Positions 1 to 8,826 of a DNA stretch of 37,632 nt are shown one piece after another. Position 1 is the stretch's first letter. Each line of letters opens with the position of its first letter. Origin of the DNA: an uncultured Sulfolobales archaeon. Lineage in GTDB: Archaea > Thermoproteota > Thermoprotei_A > Sulfolobales > NBVN01. A model generated the notes under the pieces. The model was not told the origin of the DNA. It ran no database searches and saw only the letters and a list, made by a program, of their open reading frames with translations. The position numbers and the translations under genes were made by a program. Where the stretch lies: NCBI GenBank assembly GCA_938045815.1, contig CALIBI010000016.1, forward strand, positions 1 to 37,632, read 5' to 3'.

Positions 1-1
1 C

Positions 2-1231
2 GGATACGGAGTCGTGATTGAGGATTTTGACGGCAACTTATTCGTTGATCTTAATTCCGGTATTGCTGTCATGAATGTCGGGCACAGCCACCCTAGGATA
101 GTTAAGGTCGTTGAGGAGCAGGTCAAGAAATTAATGCATTATTCTCTCACGGACTTCTACTACGAGGAGGTAGTTGAGTATTCTGAGAACCTGTCTAGGG
201 TAATCCCTATCCCAGGCAAGAAGAAATTCTTCTTCGGTAATAGCGGTGCTGAAGCTATTGAGGCAGCGATGAAGATTAGTAAGGGTAGTGCTGGGGGTAA
301 GAGACCCTACATAATAGCGTTCATAGGCGCGTTCCACGGGAGAACACATGGAGCTATGTCACTAACAGCCAGCAAACCAGCACAGAGAAAAGGCTTCCAG
401 CCACTACTCCCCGGAATCATCCATATACCCTACCCATACCCGTACAGGTGTCCATTCCACGTAGATCCTGAGGAGTGTGGTGACGCGGTAATAGGGTTTA
501 TGGAGGAGTGGATATTCAGGAGAATGGTAGACCCTACAGAGATTGCGGCAGTGTTTGTGGAGCCTATACAGGGTGAGGGAGGCTACGTAGTACCGCCTGA
601 TGATTTCTTCCCCAAGCTTAGGAAGCTAACGAGAGATAATGGGATACTGCTAGTTGCTGACGAGGTTCAGAGCGGGTTTGGGAGAAGTGGTAAGTGGTTC
701 GCGATAGAGAATTGGGGTGTGGACCCAGACCTAATAACTATGGCTAAGGCAGTAGCTTCAGGTATACCGTTAGGTGTGGTTGGCGGGAGAGAAGAAGTAA
801 TGAATCTACCTCCAGGATCTCACGCAAGCACTTTCGGAGGCAACCCCATAGCCCTGAAAGCCGCGACAGAAGTCATAAAGATAATTGAGAGCGAGAAGCT
901 TCTTGAGAACACTAAGAAGGTTGGTGACTACGTTATGAGAAGAGCGAAGGAATGGATGGATCAGTACGAGATAGTTGGTGATGTTAGGGGGAAAGGATTA
1001 ATGATAGGTATAGAGTTAGTTAGGAACAAAGAAACTAAAGAGTACGCTAAGAAAGAACTGGAGTCTTTCCTGATCAAGTGTTTCAAGAGAGGTGTTGCGG
1101 TAATAGGTGCCGGGTTCTCAGCTATAAGGATAGCTCCACCCCTAGTCATATCGCAGGAAATAATGGAGAGATCTATGAACATAATGGAGGAAGTCCTTAA
1201 GGAGGTTATGAGGGAACACAGTATTGCTTGA
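2..1231 (+). CDS. Class III (acetylornithine/4-aminobutyrate family) aminotransferase, 5' end cut by window
   Basis: PLP-dependent class III aminotransferase, or one of the related archaeal amino-acid racemases or ornithine aminotransferases. The reading frame is open to the first base, and the residues before the first possible start (GYGV then VIEDFDGN) match the conserved family N-terminus, so the gene begins upstream of the window. Visible family marks are the GNSGAEAIEAA phosphate-binding loop, AFHGRTHGAMSLT, FVEPIQGEGGY, the cofactor aspartate in LLVADEVQSGFGR, the PLP lysine in LITMAKAVASGIPLG, and HASTFGGNP. The C-terminal domain is complete and ends at 1231. Its last 8 bp overlap the next gene. 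Substrate cannot be read from the sequence: acetylornithine, GABA, ornithine and racemase activities all occur in this family. Confidence 0.9.
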   Translation, partial: GYGVVIEDFDGNLFVDLNSGIAVMNVGHSHPRIVKVVEEQVKKLMHYSLTDFYYEEVVEYSENLSRVIPIPGKKKFFFGNSGAEAIEAAMKISKGSAGGKRPYIIAFIGAFHGRTHGAMSLTASKPAQRKGFQPLLPGIIHIPYPYPYRCPFHVDPEECGDAVIGFMEEWIFRRMVDPTEIAAVFVEPIQGEGGYVVPPDDFFPKLRKLTRDNGILLVADEVQSGFGRSGKWFAIENWGVDPDLITMAKAVASGIPLGVVGGREEVMNLPPGSHASTFGGNPIALKAATEVIKIIESEKLLENTKKVGDYVMRRAKEWMDQYEIVGDVRGKGLMIGIELVRNKETKEYAKKELESFLIKCFKRGVAVIGAGFSAIRIAPPLVISQEIMERSMNIMEEVLKEVMREHSIA

Positions 1232-1433
1232 GGAAACAGTAATTGACGCGTTGAAGAATCTTAAGTCAGCTACTTTTGAGGAGCTACGTAAGTATCTGCG
1301 TGAGGAAAAGAAAGAAGAATTTCTGGACTTAGAGTTAAGAAGAATCTTAGCAAGACTTGTTAAGGAGGGTAAAGTAGAGAAAATACCTGACCCAAGAAAA
1401 AACAAGTTTCTATTTAGTGTTAGGTCTTACTAA
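1224..1433 (+). CDS. Small winged-helix protein, function unknown
   Basis: A 69-residue protein with the predicted shape of a minimal winged helix. Helix 1 is LEETVIDALKNL, followed by the SATFEELRKYL turn-helix, a recognition-type helix LELRRILARLVKEGKVEKI, and a short basic C-terminal strand. There is no extra ligand or metal domain. The start is TTG at 1224, 8 bp inside the aminotransferase gene, so the two are probably cotranslated. It could be a DNA-binding regulator or a protein-protein wHTH module; I do not recognise a named family. A T-rich stretch after the stop may end the transcript. Confidence 0.6.
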   Translation: MLEETVIDALKNLKSATFEELRKYLREEKKEEFLDLELRRILARLVKEGKVEKIPDPRKNKFLFSVRSY

Positions 1434-1448
1434 ATTTATTATTTTTCC
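1434..1448 (+). terminator. Possible T-rich transcription end
   Basis: A run of T-rich sequence (TTTATTATTTTT) follows the stop codon of the winged-helix gene directly and precedes the convergent tRNA-Pro. Archaeal RNA polymerase terminates at such tracts without a hairpin. This is inferred from composition and position only. Confidence 0.35.
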
Positions 1449-1510
1449 TGCTACAAACTAGCAATCCTTAGGAGGAAGCTCTCTAGATGATGACTACGCA
1501 GCCAACTGTT

Positions 1511-1615
1511 TGGTGGGGCCGCGGGGATTTGAACCCCGGACCACCAGCGATCCGGAGGTATTCCTCGGGGAGACTTCCCCAGGCTGGCATCCTATCCAAG
1601 CTAGACGACGGCCCC
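1511..1615 (-). tRNA. tRNA-Pro (GGG) with 27-nt intron
   Basis: The acceptor arms GGGGCCG/CGGCCCC, the T arm CGGGG-TTCAAAT-CCCCG and the anticodon stem CCAGC/GCTGG all pair. With the intron removed the anticodon loop is CTGGGGC, giving anticodon GGG (proline). The intron is 1550-1576, at the canonical site after position 37. A bulge-helix-bulge can be drawn with exon CTGG pairing intron CCGG and 3-nt bulges on each side, although the inner intron helix is weak. The discriminator is A and CCA is encoded in the DNA (1511-1513). Transcription is towards lower coordinates, convergent with the aminotransferase transcript. Confidence 0.9.
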
Positions 1616-1640
1616 CACCAAAGAATTTGTTTAAGTTATC

Positions 1641-1647
1641 TTTTAAA
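1641..1647 (-). promoter_or_regulatory. TATA box of tRNA-Pro
   Basis: TTTAAAA on the minus strand lies 26-32 bp upstream of the tRNA 5' end, the usual archaeal box A distance. Confidence 0.5.
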
Positions 1648-1683
1648 TGTTTAATCTTGATTAAAAATTGGTTGAGAAGCTTG

Positions 1684-2250
1684 GTGAGGCTTTTCGTGGC
1701 TGTCGAGATAGAAAACAGCGATGTTTTGAGGGACATAATTAAGTTTAGAGATGCTGTAGTGTCTTGCTCCAGAGGGAAAGGGATTAAAGGCGTTGAAGAC
1801 GAGAACATACACCTAACCCTAAGATTTATTGGTGAGGTTCACGAGAACTACGTTCCTCAAATAAGTGAGTGCGTAGCACGTGCTAGCGAATTCACTAAAT
1901 TCCAGATAAGGATCGAGGGTGTGGGTGCGTTCCCTTCCGTGAGCAGGCCTAGAGTGTTGTGGGTCGGGATCACTGAAGGCTTCGATAAGTTGAGGTCTAT
2001 CAGGAGTAAGCTAGAAGAATGTTTAAGAAGATTCACGGAGCCCGACAGAGAGGAATTCGTACCACACATAACTGTTGGTAGGGTGAAGGGTTCCTACGAC
2101 CCAGCATGCCTCAGGAACGTGGTCTCGACGTACGAAAGCACCATATTCGGATTCACGCAAGTAAGTAAAGTGAAACTAAAGAGGAGTATTTTAAGACCTG
2201 AAGGTCCTGTATACATGGACGTCGCCGTAATTGATTTAAAGGATGGTTGA
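1684..2250 (+). CDS. thpR: RNA 2',3'-cyclic phosphodiesterase (2'-5' RNA ligase family)
   Basis: 2H phosphoesterase of the LigT/ThpR family, acting on 2',3'-cyclic phosphate ends of RNA, probably tRNA fragments. The two catalytic HxTx motifs are clear: HLTLRFIG about one third into the protein, and HITVGRVK near the C-terminal third. Length from GTG 1684 is 188 residues, normal for the family, and MRLFVAVEI is the typical N-terminus. TTG at 1681 is an equal alternative. A much longer open frame to the left runs through the tRNA-Pro gene on the other strand and is not coding. The last 8 bp overlap cca, a coupling that makes sense because both proteins work on RNA 3' ends. Confidence 0.9.
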   Translation: MRLFVAVEIENSDVLRDIIKFRDAVVSCSRGKGIKGVEDENIHLTLRFIGEVHENYVPQISECVARASEFTKFQIRIEGVGAFPSVSRPRVLWVGITEGFDKLRSIRSKLEECLRRFTEPDREEFVPHITVGRVKGSYDPACLRNVVSTYESTIFGFTQVSKVKLKRSILRPEGPVYMDVAVIDLKDG

Positions 2251-3676
2251 GTTGAGTGAGGATCTACATAAGCTGCTTGAGGATGTTAAGAAAGAATTAA
2301 GACCAACAGAGGAAGAAGTAAGGAGAGGTTCCGAACTATTCAAGGAAATAAAAGAGTTGGTAGAGTCTTCTCTGAACATAAGCTACGACTTCATAGTTTC
2401 TTTAGAGGGTTCGTTCGCCAAGGGAACCTCAATCAGGGGGGATATAGATCTTGACGTCTTCATACTAGTGAGAAAGAAAGACTTAAGTAATGAGTGGATC
2501 GAGGAGCATATCATAAAACCCTTACTAGAGAGTGAGTTGAGTAAGTATCAGCTCCAGCTTAAGTACGCCTCACACCCATACATAACACTACGAACAGAAG
2601 GCTTCGAGATAGACGTAGTGCCAGCTTACTGGGCTGAAGACCCTGAAGAAATAATGACTGCTGTTGATAGAACCCCTTTCCACACTAGGTACGTGAATTC
2701 CAGACTGAGTAATTACATGAGAGACGAAGTAAGACTACTGAAGAAATTTCTGAAGAGTATAGGTATTTACGGAGCAGAAGTAAGAGTTGAGGGCTTTTCA
2801 GGGTACCTCACCGAACTAATCATAATAAAGTACGGCTCGTTCATCGAGGCTCTTAAAGCTATGAGTGGGTGGCGTGAGGGCGAGGTAGTAATAATCGATG
2901 AAGAAACGACACGCGAGCTTCTAACACCCAGAGAACTTAGGAAGATATTTAGAGATAATGCCCTGATAGTGCCAGACCCTGTTGACCCGAGAAGAAACGC
3001 TGCTTCCGCAGTCTCTGAGAGAGCTTTAAAAATAGCCGTAATAGCTTCCAACACATTCATCACCAAGCCATCGAGAAAACTGTTCTTCTACGAACCGCAA
3101 GTAAAGCCTCTTGACGAGTTGACTAGGTTTCTTGACGAGAGTGGGAGAACGGTTCTCTTACTCAGGTACTCAGTCCCTAAAAACTTGCCTCCAGACGTTT
3201 TATGGGGGGAGCTCAAGAGAGTTGGTAGGAGAGTAGCTAGTTTGTTAGGAAATTACGGATTTTATGTAGTGGATTACGACTTCTGGAGTAACGAGCTAGA
3301 CCATGCCATCATAGCTTTAGACTTAGCTCACAGAGGTTACTTACCTCCCTACGAGGTTAGAGCAGGACCTCCAAAAATATGTAGGGGGCTCCTGAACTTT
3401 GTAGCTAAACATAGTTCTTCAGAAAAAACACTAGCTGTTTGGGTAGCGAGAGACAACTTACCTAAAGCAATAATTAGGAGGAAATACAAACACGCTCAAG
3501 AACTACTAAACTTCCTCGGTAGTAAGGAACTCTCAGCTAAAGACTTGACCTTCTTAAGCGTCATTAACGAATTCGTAGGTATTCCTGAAGACCTCAAGAA
3601 AAACAAGGATTTCATGACCTGGCTCACTTCCTTCGTTACGAAGAAATACCCATACGTAGAGCTTCAATGCACTTAA
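2243..3676 (+). CDS. cca: CCA-adding enzyme (archaeal class I tRNA nucleotidyltransferase)
   Basis: Adds or repairs the 3' CCA of tRNA using CTP and ATP. The nucleotidyltransferase signature GSFAKGTSIRGDIDLDVFIL is at about residues 50-70, with the paired catalytic aspartates (DIDLD) and a third acidic residue in FEIDVVPAYW near residue 118. The central and C-terminal domains follow, and the total of 477 residues is close to the usual archaeal length. ATG at 2243 overlaps thpR by 8 bp, so the two are likely one operon. Of the three tRNA genes here, Pro and Arg encode CCA while Leu does not, so the enzyme is required for at least tRNA-Leu. Confidence 0.96.
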   Translation: MVELSEDLHKLLEDVKKELRPTEEEVRRGSELFKEIKELVESSLNISYDFIVSLEGSFAKGTSIRGDIDLDVFILVRKKDLSNEWIEEHIIKPLLESELSKYQLQLKYASHPYITLRTEGFEIDVVPAYWAEDPEEIMTAVDRTPFHTRYVNSRLSNYMRDEVRLLKKFLKSIGIYGAEVRVEGFSGYLTELIIIKYGSFIEALKAMSGWREGEVVIIDEETTRELLTPRELRKIFRDNALIVPDPVDPRRNAASAVSERALKIAVIASNTFITKPSRKLFFYEPQVKPLDELTRFLDESGRTVLLLRYSVPKNLPPDVLWGELKRVGRRVASLLGNYGFYVVDYDFWSNELDHAIIALDLAHRGYLPPYEVRAGPPKICRGLLNFVAKHSSSEKTLAVWVARDNLPKAIIRRKYKHAQELLNFLGSKELSAKDLTFLSVINEFVGIPEDLKKNKDFMTWLTSFVTKKYPYVELQCT

Positions 3677-3711
3677 AAACCTTGCTACGAATAAATCCTC
3701 AAGGTGTTTAG

Positions 3712-4128
3712 ATGCCGCTAAGAGAGAACATAATTGACGCAAGATTTAATGGGAGAGAAGTAGAGTTCAGAGTTCTTGGAGCCTCAGAACCTATTAGGGG
3801 AATTATTGACGAGGTTTCTAGGTACGAGATAGGTGTAGTATCGAAAGATAAGGTATACGTCCTCTTCAGACACGCTATCTTAACAGCTACTGTAGAGCCT
3901 TCAGACCTCCACGGCTTTAGTACTGAACAACTAAATGATACGGTAATTAATGCCGAGCTAATAGGTGTTGAGCTAGAACTTCACTTAATTGACGGGTCCG
4001 TTGTTTCGGGAACACTATCTAAGATATCTAGGTATGAGATAGGTATTAGGGCAGGCGATAGAGGATTAGTAATACCTAAGTCCTCAATAACGTATGCTGT
4101 GGTAAAATCCCAGCAAGCGAAGGGATAA
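3712..4128 (+). CDS. Tandem Sm/Hfq-like RNA-binding protein
   Basis: A 138-residue protein built from two copies of a domain of about 58 residues (roughly 5-62 and 72-130). Both copies contain SRYEIGV/I, and the underlying DNA is also similar (tctaggtacgagataggt versus tctaggtatgagataggt). The pattern of a strand, G-x-I/L turn, EVSRYEIGV strand and then a hydrophobic strand ending FRHAIL resembles the Sm1-Sm2 fold of bacterial Hfq, where the equivalent motif is YKHAI. Copy 2 has lost that motif (IPKSSIT). It would act in RNA binding, but partner RNAs are unknown. The gene follows cca by 35 bp. Family assignment rests on motif reading and is moderately secure. Confidence 0.65.
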   Translation: MPLRENIIDARFNGREVEFRVLGASEPIRGIIDEVSRYEIGVVSKDKVYVLFRHAILTATVEPSDLHGFSTEQLNDTVINAELIGVELELHLIDGSVVSGTLSKISRYEIGIRAGDRGLVIPKSSITYAVVKSQQAKG

Positions 4129-4161
4129 ATCCGGTACTGACTCCCTCCCTAGGTTGATTAA

Positions 4162-4599
4162 CTAAATTTCCTCGTAGTCTCTAACTTCCTTCAGTACCTC
4201 AGGACTAACAACATACTGAATCAAGGTTCCTATTTTTCTCCTCAACTCTGCTAGCTGGACTGGGTAAACGTAGAGAGGGGTAGCGTGATCAATTCCTAAG
4301 AGAGCGGAAATTAACTTCGTAGCTAATTCCTCCCTCACAACACCTGTAGTGATTGTTTGAGCCGGGATTAACTCCACATATATCGGCAACATGAGTTTCT
4401 CAGCATCCTCCCCCACTACCTCCTTCGCAAGCATCAACTCAGATTTACGAAACATGTGTATGTCACCACTTAAAGTGAGGACATGCGGGTAGTCTTCTTT
4501 CAGGAGCTCAGTGAGTGTTTTTCTTTTTGCCGCCACATAACTATTCACGACTCTTAATTCTCTCTCCAGCAGGTACTCAAGAGTCCTGTCCTCACTCAT
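4162..4599 (-). CDS. UPF0216 (DUF61) family protein
   Basis: Conserved archaeal protein of unknown function. Recognisable family features are the N-terminal LERELRVVNSYVAAKRKTL stretch, the central GDIHMFRKSEL segment and LPIYVELIP. I start it at ATG 4599 (MSEDRTLEYLL); an in-frame GTG at 4614 would add five residues. It lies downstream of the last ATP synthase gene on the same strand but 61 bp away, with its own TATA-like box in the gap, so it need not be part of that operon. Its stop faces the convergent Sm-like gene 33 bp away. Confidence 0.8.
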   Translation of the reverse strand: MSEDRTLEYLLERELRVVNSYVAAKRKTLTELLKEDYPHVLTLSGDIHMFRKSELMLAKEVVGEDAEKLMLPIYVELIPAQTITTGVVREELATKLISALLGIDHATPLYVYPVQLAELRRKIGTLIQYVVSPEVLKEVRDYEEI

Positions 4600-4623
4600 G
4601 TGTGCAGACCTCACAAAACCTTA

Positions 4624-4635
4624 TGAGAGCTCTCA
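4624..4635. promoter_or_regulatory. 12-bp perfect palindrome in UPF0216 leader
   Basis: TGAGAGCTCTCA is a perfect palindrome just downstream of where transcription should begin for the UPF0216 gene. It could be an operator or simply chance; no second copy was noticed. Confidence 0.3.
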
Positions 4636-4659
4636 CCGAACGTCTACATCGCAACAAAA

Positions 4660-4667
4660 CTTATATA
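4660..4667 (-). promoter_or_regulatory. TATA box of UPF0216 gene
   Basis: Minus-strand TATATAAG lies about 60 bp upstream of the chosen ATG and predicts a start near 4637, giving a short leader. It overlaps the 3' end of the ATP synthase D gene. Confidence 0.5.
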
Positions 4668-5296
4668 CGTGCTTTACGCGATAAGATCTGCTTAATGCGT
4701 TTCCTCCTAATCTTATCCTCCCTCTCCCTCTCCTCAAACTTCATCCTCAGGTACTTTATGGTGGCTCTAAGTCTAGGTATTATGAGGTTTTCTAGAGCGT
4801 TGACTTTCCTCTTGACTTTCTGAACCTCCCTACCAACCTCAAGTAAAGATATCTCTGTTTCAGCTAGCCTAATTATTCTTTTCACTAAGTCCTCATAACA
4901 CTCACTCACTTCCTTGAGCGTGATCGGGTATGCCGTAGGGTCGTAACGACCCTCAATAACTTCATGTTCAAGTAAAGGTAATTTAACGCCCGCAACTATC
5001 CTCGAACCAACGACAACACTGAAAGACTTCACTCTGATATTCGAGAATTCCTCGAATGTCCAGGGTGCTACGTATGAGGAAACCCTTATCAATTCCCTCT
5101 CGCACTTCACGATCTCTTCATGAATCCTCAACCTATGCTCTACTACCTCCCTGTACAGAGCTACTAGTTCTTGCGTTAAGATTAGTAACCTATCTCTGAG
5201 TACTCGGTGAAGCCTCCTAGCAGTCGCTAACCTACGCCTTAATCGTATAAACTCTATCTTAGTAGGCCTAGCTAGTCTGAGCATCTGCTGCGACAC
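4661..5296 (-). CDS. atpD: A-type ATP synthase subunit D
   Basis: Central rotor shaft of the A1 sector, which turns inside the A3B3 ring. The 211-residue protein shows the usual N-terminal motif [18 protein letters not shown], a long N-terminal helix, a central globular part, and a long C-terminal helix rich in charged residues ([25 protein letters not shown]), the two helices forming the coiled coil. The start is probably GTG 5296, which has a GGTGGGG ribosome-binding sequence at the right distance; ATG 5284 is an alternative. It overlaps the 3' end of atpB by 29 bp, and is the last gene of the ATP synthase cluster. Confidence 0.95.
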   Translation of the reverse strand: MSQQMLRLARPTKIEFIRLRRRLATARRLHRVLRDRLLILTQELVALYREVVEHRLRIHEEIVKCERELIRVSSYVAPWTFEEFSNIRVKSFSVVVGSRIVAGVKLPLLEHEVIEGRYDPTAYPITLKEVSECYEDLVKRIIRLAETEISLLEVGREVQKVKRKVNALENLIIPRLRATIKYLRMKFEEREREDKIRRKRIKQILSRKARI

Positions 5297-6701
5297 TAAT
5301 CCCCACCGAAGACCTGTACTTCGGGTGGTATTTCTGTATGTTCTCGATACTTATTAACTTCAGCTCCTCCTCAGGCAAGACTGAAAGAACTTCCCAACCT
5401 AGGTCGAGAGTAGTCTCAATATCTCTTCGTTCGTTCTCCCCCTGATTTACGAACTTCCTCTCAAATAAGTCAGCGAAGTTTAGGTATTTTCTGTCTCTCT
5501 CGCTAAGAGACTCAGCGCCTATTATGGCTGAGAGTTCTCTTAAGTACTGACCTTCAGTGTAGGCAGCTATCATCTGCATGAAGACCTGATAATGATCTTC
5601 CCTAGTCTTCCCCGGACCTATACCGTCTTTCATTAGTCTGGAGAGGGATAGCAGAACATCAACAGGTGGGTATATACCCTTCCTAAACATATCTCTCGAG
5701 AGAACTATCTGACCCTCAGTTATGTAGCCAGTTAAGTCAGGTATTGGGTGCGTTATGTCGTCATCAGGCATCGTCAGTATAGGCATTTGAGTAACAGATC
5801 CTTTCTTGCCTGCCACCTTACCTGCTCTCTCGTATATGGTTGCTAAGTCCGTGTACATGTAGCCAGGATAACCCCTCCTACCAGGAACTTCCTCTCTAGC
5901 TGCTGAGAGCTCGCGTAACGCTTCAGCGTAATTCGTCATGTCACTCATTATCACTAAGACATGTACGTCGTGCTTCCAGGCAAGAAACTCTGCCGTCGTT
6001 AGAGCTACTCGAGGAACAGCTATCCTCTCTATCACTGGGGAGGAGGCTGTGTTAATGAATGAGATCACGTTCTCCACGTTCTTAGCTTTCTTGAGTGATT
6101 CTATGAAGAAGTAGGCTTCCTCGTAAGTCACCCCTATAGCCGCGAAAACTACAGCAAACCTTTCCTCCTTACCTCTCACGGTGGCTTGCCTAACTATCTG
6201 AGCAGCTATCCTGTTATGCGGTAACCCAGCCCCACTAAATATCGGTAGTTTCTGCCCCCTCACTATAGAGAAGAGAGCATCTATAGCGGAAACCCCTGTC
6301 TCTATAAATTCTGACGGCGGCTCCCTCATAGCAGGATTTAGCGGGGCTCCGTTAACGTCTAACCAGTCCTCAGGGATTATTCTAGGACCGTTATCGATCG
6401 GGTTTCCTAAGCCGTCGAAGATCCTCCCAAACATGTCTAGAGATACTGGGATCTTCAGAGTCTCCCCCTTAAACCTAACCCTTATTGAGTCCACGTTTAT
6501 CTCGCTGACACCGCCGAAGACCTGAATAATGCTTACGTCCTTACCTACATCTATGACTTGACCTACTCTAGAATCACCGTTAGGTAAGACTACCTCAACT
6601 ACCTCACCGTACTTAATCCCCTCAACAGATCTAACGAGTAGTAGAGACCCTCTAGCACTCAACGCCCTCCTAACTTCCTTAACACTTAAGCTAAGAACCA
6701 C
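5268..6701 (-). CDS. atpB: A-type ATP synthase subunit B (non-catalytic)
   Basis: Regulatory nucleotide-binding subunit of the A3B3 head. Typical features are the beta-barrel N-terminus, [33 protein letters not shown], the degenerate P-loop [14 protein letters not shown], and the conserved segment [27 protein letters not shown] (here beginning AAREE). I prefer GTG 6701 ([14 protein letters not shown]), which has GGTGG about five bases upstream and overlaps atpA by 11 bp. A longer frame to 6737 lacks family resemblance in its extra residues. Length with this start is 477 residues. Confidence 0.95.
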   Translation of the reverse strand: MVLSLSVKEVRRALSARGSLLLVRSVEGIKYGEVVEVVLPNGDSRVGQVIDVGKDVSIIQVFGGVSEINVDSIRVRFKGETLKIPVSLDMFGRIFDGLGNPIDNGPRIIPEDWLDVNGAPLNPAMREPPSEFIETGVSAIDALFSIVRGQKLPIFSGAGLPHNRIAAQIVRQATVRGKEERFAVVFAAIGVTYEEAYFFIESLKKAKNVENVISFINTASSPVIERIAVPRVALTTAEFLAWKHDVHVLVIMSDMTNYAEALRELSAAREEVPGRRGYPGYMYTDLATIYERAGKVAGKKGSVTQMPILTMPDDDITHPIPDLTGYITEGQIVLSRDMFRKGIYPPVDVLLSLSRLMKDGIGPGKTREDHYQVFMQMIAAYTEGQYLRELSAIIGAESLSERDRKYLNFADLFERKFVNQGENERRDIETTLDLGWEVLSVLPEEELKLISIENIQKYHPKYRSSVGISVAADAQTS

Positions 6702-8472
6702 CTGACCCACCCGCTCGCAACTTCCTGAAATAATCATCTATGTTCTTAACTATGTCTTCGTAAACCTTCCTGAATTCTTCGTTACGTACTTCCTTCATCC
6801 TAGCTATGCGTGAGATCACAGGAGCTTCCCTAATCTTAGCGAGAGGCACGCCCTCACTTAAAGTTCTTGAGGCTTCCTCGTAGAACTTAATTATGATGTC
6901 CAGCATGAGGACTGTCTTCTCTGGAGAGCTGTAAGCATCTATTGGGTGGTAAGCACTTTGTTGCAGGAAGTCCTCCCTAATCATCTTGGCTACGTCTAGG
7001 AGTAGCTTATCAGGGTCTGGAAGAGCTTCAGGACCTACCAACCTAACTAATTCCATCAACTCAGACTCTCTCTGAAGGATTCTCAGAGCTTCGTAACGTA
7101 GTTTCAGCCAGTTCTTGAAGTCACGCTCCCACCATCTAGCTACGGTCTCCACGTATCGAGAATAGCTAAGTAACCAGTTAATCGCGGGAAAGTGCCTCCT
7201 GTTAGCTAGCGACACGTCAAGAGCTAGTAGGGCTCCGATGTATCTGAGCGTGTTGGTGGTGACCGGCTCGCTGAAGTCTGCTCCTGGAGGGGATACAGCT
7301 CCTAGGATAGTTAGTGATCCCACCCTCTCTGGATTACCTAAAGTAACTACCCTACCAGACCTCTCATAGAATTCCGCAAGTCTTGAACCTAGGTAAGCAG
7401 GGAAGCCCTCATCACCGGGCATCTCCTCAAGCCTAGCACTTATCTCCCTCATTGCTTCAGCCCACCTAGAGGTTGAGTCAGCAACCATGAGAACGTCATA
7501 CCCCATATCCCTGAAATACTCACCTATGGTTACCCCCAGAAAGACGCTAGTCTCCCTAGCGGCCACAGGCATGTTAGACGTGTTAGCTATGAATATAGCT
7601 TTTTCTGAGAGAGGCCTGCCTGAAGCAGGATCAGTGAGTTTTCTGAAACTATGTAGTGCGTCAGCCATCTCATTACCTCTCTCACCACACCCAACGAATA
7701 TGTTGACTTGAGTTCTGCTCCACTTAGTTAAGGTATGCATAAGTACTGTCTTACCGCTCCCGAAACCTCCCGGTACTGCAGCCTTACCACCCCTCGCTAT
7801 CGGGAACATCATATCCAGCACCCTAGTTCCGGTTATGAGTGGCTCAACAGGTTCTAGTCTAGTCTTGTAAGGTCTTGGCTTACGTATAGGCCACTTACTC
7901 GCTAGCCTTACTTCCTCCCTCCTCCCCCCACCAACATCAATCACAGCTATAGTTTCCTCGATAGTATAGTCGCCGTCGGGAGCTAACTCCTTCAACACGC
8001 CTGAGATTCCCGGAGGCACCATGATTTTGTGTAGTAGTATGGGGGTTTCTTGCACGTATCCTAAGATACTGCCGCCCTCTATCTTATCACCCGCCTTAAC
8101 ACCCGATCTAACGAAGAACCACTTAGCGTCTCTCGATAAAGCAGGTAATTTAACTCCCCTACCCACGAAAGCTCCGTAAAGCTCACCAATAACTGACAGA
8201 GGTCTCTGGAGCCCGTCATACACTCTCCCCACAAGACCTGGACCTAATTCTGCCGAGAGCAAGCCTCCAGTACCTTCAACAGGCTCCCCAACACGCAGTC
8301 CTGAAGTATCCTCATACACCTGTATGAACGCTCTATCACCTTGCAGCCCGATAACCTCACCTATGAGTCTCTCCTCACCCACCAAGACTACCTCGTAAAC
8401 CATCGAACCCTCCATACCCTCAGCTACTATTAAGGGGCCTGAGATCCTCAATATCTTGCCTCTAACCAACAC
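6691..8472 (-). CDS. atpA: A-type ATP synthase subunit A (catalytic)
   Basis: Catalytic subunit that makes or hydrolyses ATP. The Walker A motif [14 protein letters not shown] is near residue 237, followed by GCGERGNEM, the Walker B-like [44 protein letters not shown] and [15 protein letters not shown]. The extra non-homologous region of A/V-type catalytic subunits is present around residues 110-200. Its 593 residues are normal for the family, and no intein is seen at the P-loop. The start is GTG 8472 (TTG 8469 possible). The gene directly abuts atpF. Confidence 0.97.
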   Translation of the reverse strand: MLVRGKILRISGPLIVAEGMEGSMVYEVVLVGEERLIGEVIGLQGDRAFIQVYEDTSGLRVGEPVEGTGGLLSAELGPGLVGRVYDGLQRPLSVIGELYGAFVGRGVKLPALSRDAKWFFVRSGVKAGDKIEGGSILGYVQETPILLHKIMVPPGISGVLKELAPDGDYTIEETIAVIDVGGGRREEVRLASKWPIRKPRPYKTRLEPVEPLITGTRVLDMMFPIARGGKAAVPGGFGSGKTVLMHTLTKWSRTQVNIFVGCGERGNEMADALHSFRKLTDPASGRPLSEKAIFIANTSNMPVAARETSVFLGVTIGEYFRDMGYDVLMVADSTSRWAEAMREISARLEEMPGDEGFPAYLGSRLAEFYERSGRVVTLGNPERVGSLTILGAVSPPGADFSEPVTTNTLRYIGALLALDVSLANRRHFPAINWLLSYSRYVETVARWWERDFKNWLKLRYEALRILQRESELMELVRLVGPEALPDPDKLLLDVAKMIREDFLQQSAYHPIDAYSSPEKTVLMLDIIIKFYEEASRTLSEGVPLAKIREAPVISRIARMKEVRNEEFRKVYEDIVKNIDDYFRKLRAGGSGGS

Positions 8473-8826
8473 TCACACCTCAATGCTAATACCTAAATAA
8501 GACTTAATCATACGTAAGTAATAATCCCTCACATCTATTCCAGAAACTTCCTTAGAGCTAGGAACGAACACTACTAGGGGTTCCCTCCCAACCTTCTGCA
8601 CCTTATCAGCTACCAAATCTCTAAACCTGTACTGTATTATTACGAGACCGACGGAAGGATCTTCATAAAGTTTCGCTAGAGACTCACCCAACCTCTTCTT
8701 AAGCTCAGCAATGTCTTCAGTCTCAGAAACCTCGATGAACCTCTTAACACCGACTAGCTTGAAGCCATTAATGAATCCTAAATCACCAATCACTACTATG
8801 TCTTTCTTACTTGGTAATCGACTCAT
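8473..8826 (-). CDS. atpF: A-type ATP synthase subunit F
   Basis: Small central-stalk subunit attached to the rotor shaft. The protein has 117 residues with the Rossmann-like pattern of the family: DIVVIGDLGFINGFKLVGV at the N-terminus, a helix EDIAELKKRLGESLAKL, the strand VGLVIIQYR, and EPLVVFVPSSKE near the end. ATG 8826 overlaps atpC by 20 bp and its stop is immediately followed by the atpA start. Confidence 0.93.
   Translation of the reverse strand: MSRLPSKKDIVVIGDLGFINGFKLVGVKRFIEVSETEDIAELKKRLGESLAKLYEDPSVGLVIIQYRFRDLVADKVQKVGREPLVVFVPSSKEVSGIDVRDYYLRMIKSYLGISIEV

Noticed and set aside
1485-1530. Possible C/D box sRNA starting GATGATGA
   Set aside because: No CTGA box at guide distance and it runs into the tRNA-Pro gene.
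1510-1683. N-terminal extension of the thpR frame
   Set aside because: This part of the frame runs through the tRNA-Pro gene on the other strand; the family N-terminus begins at MRLFVAVEI (1684).
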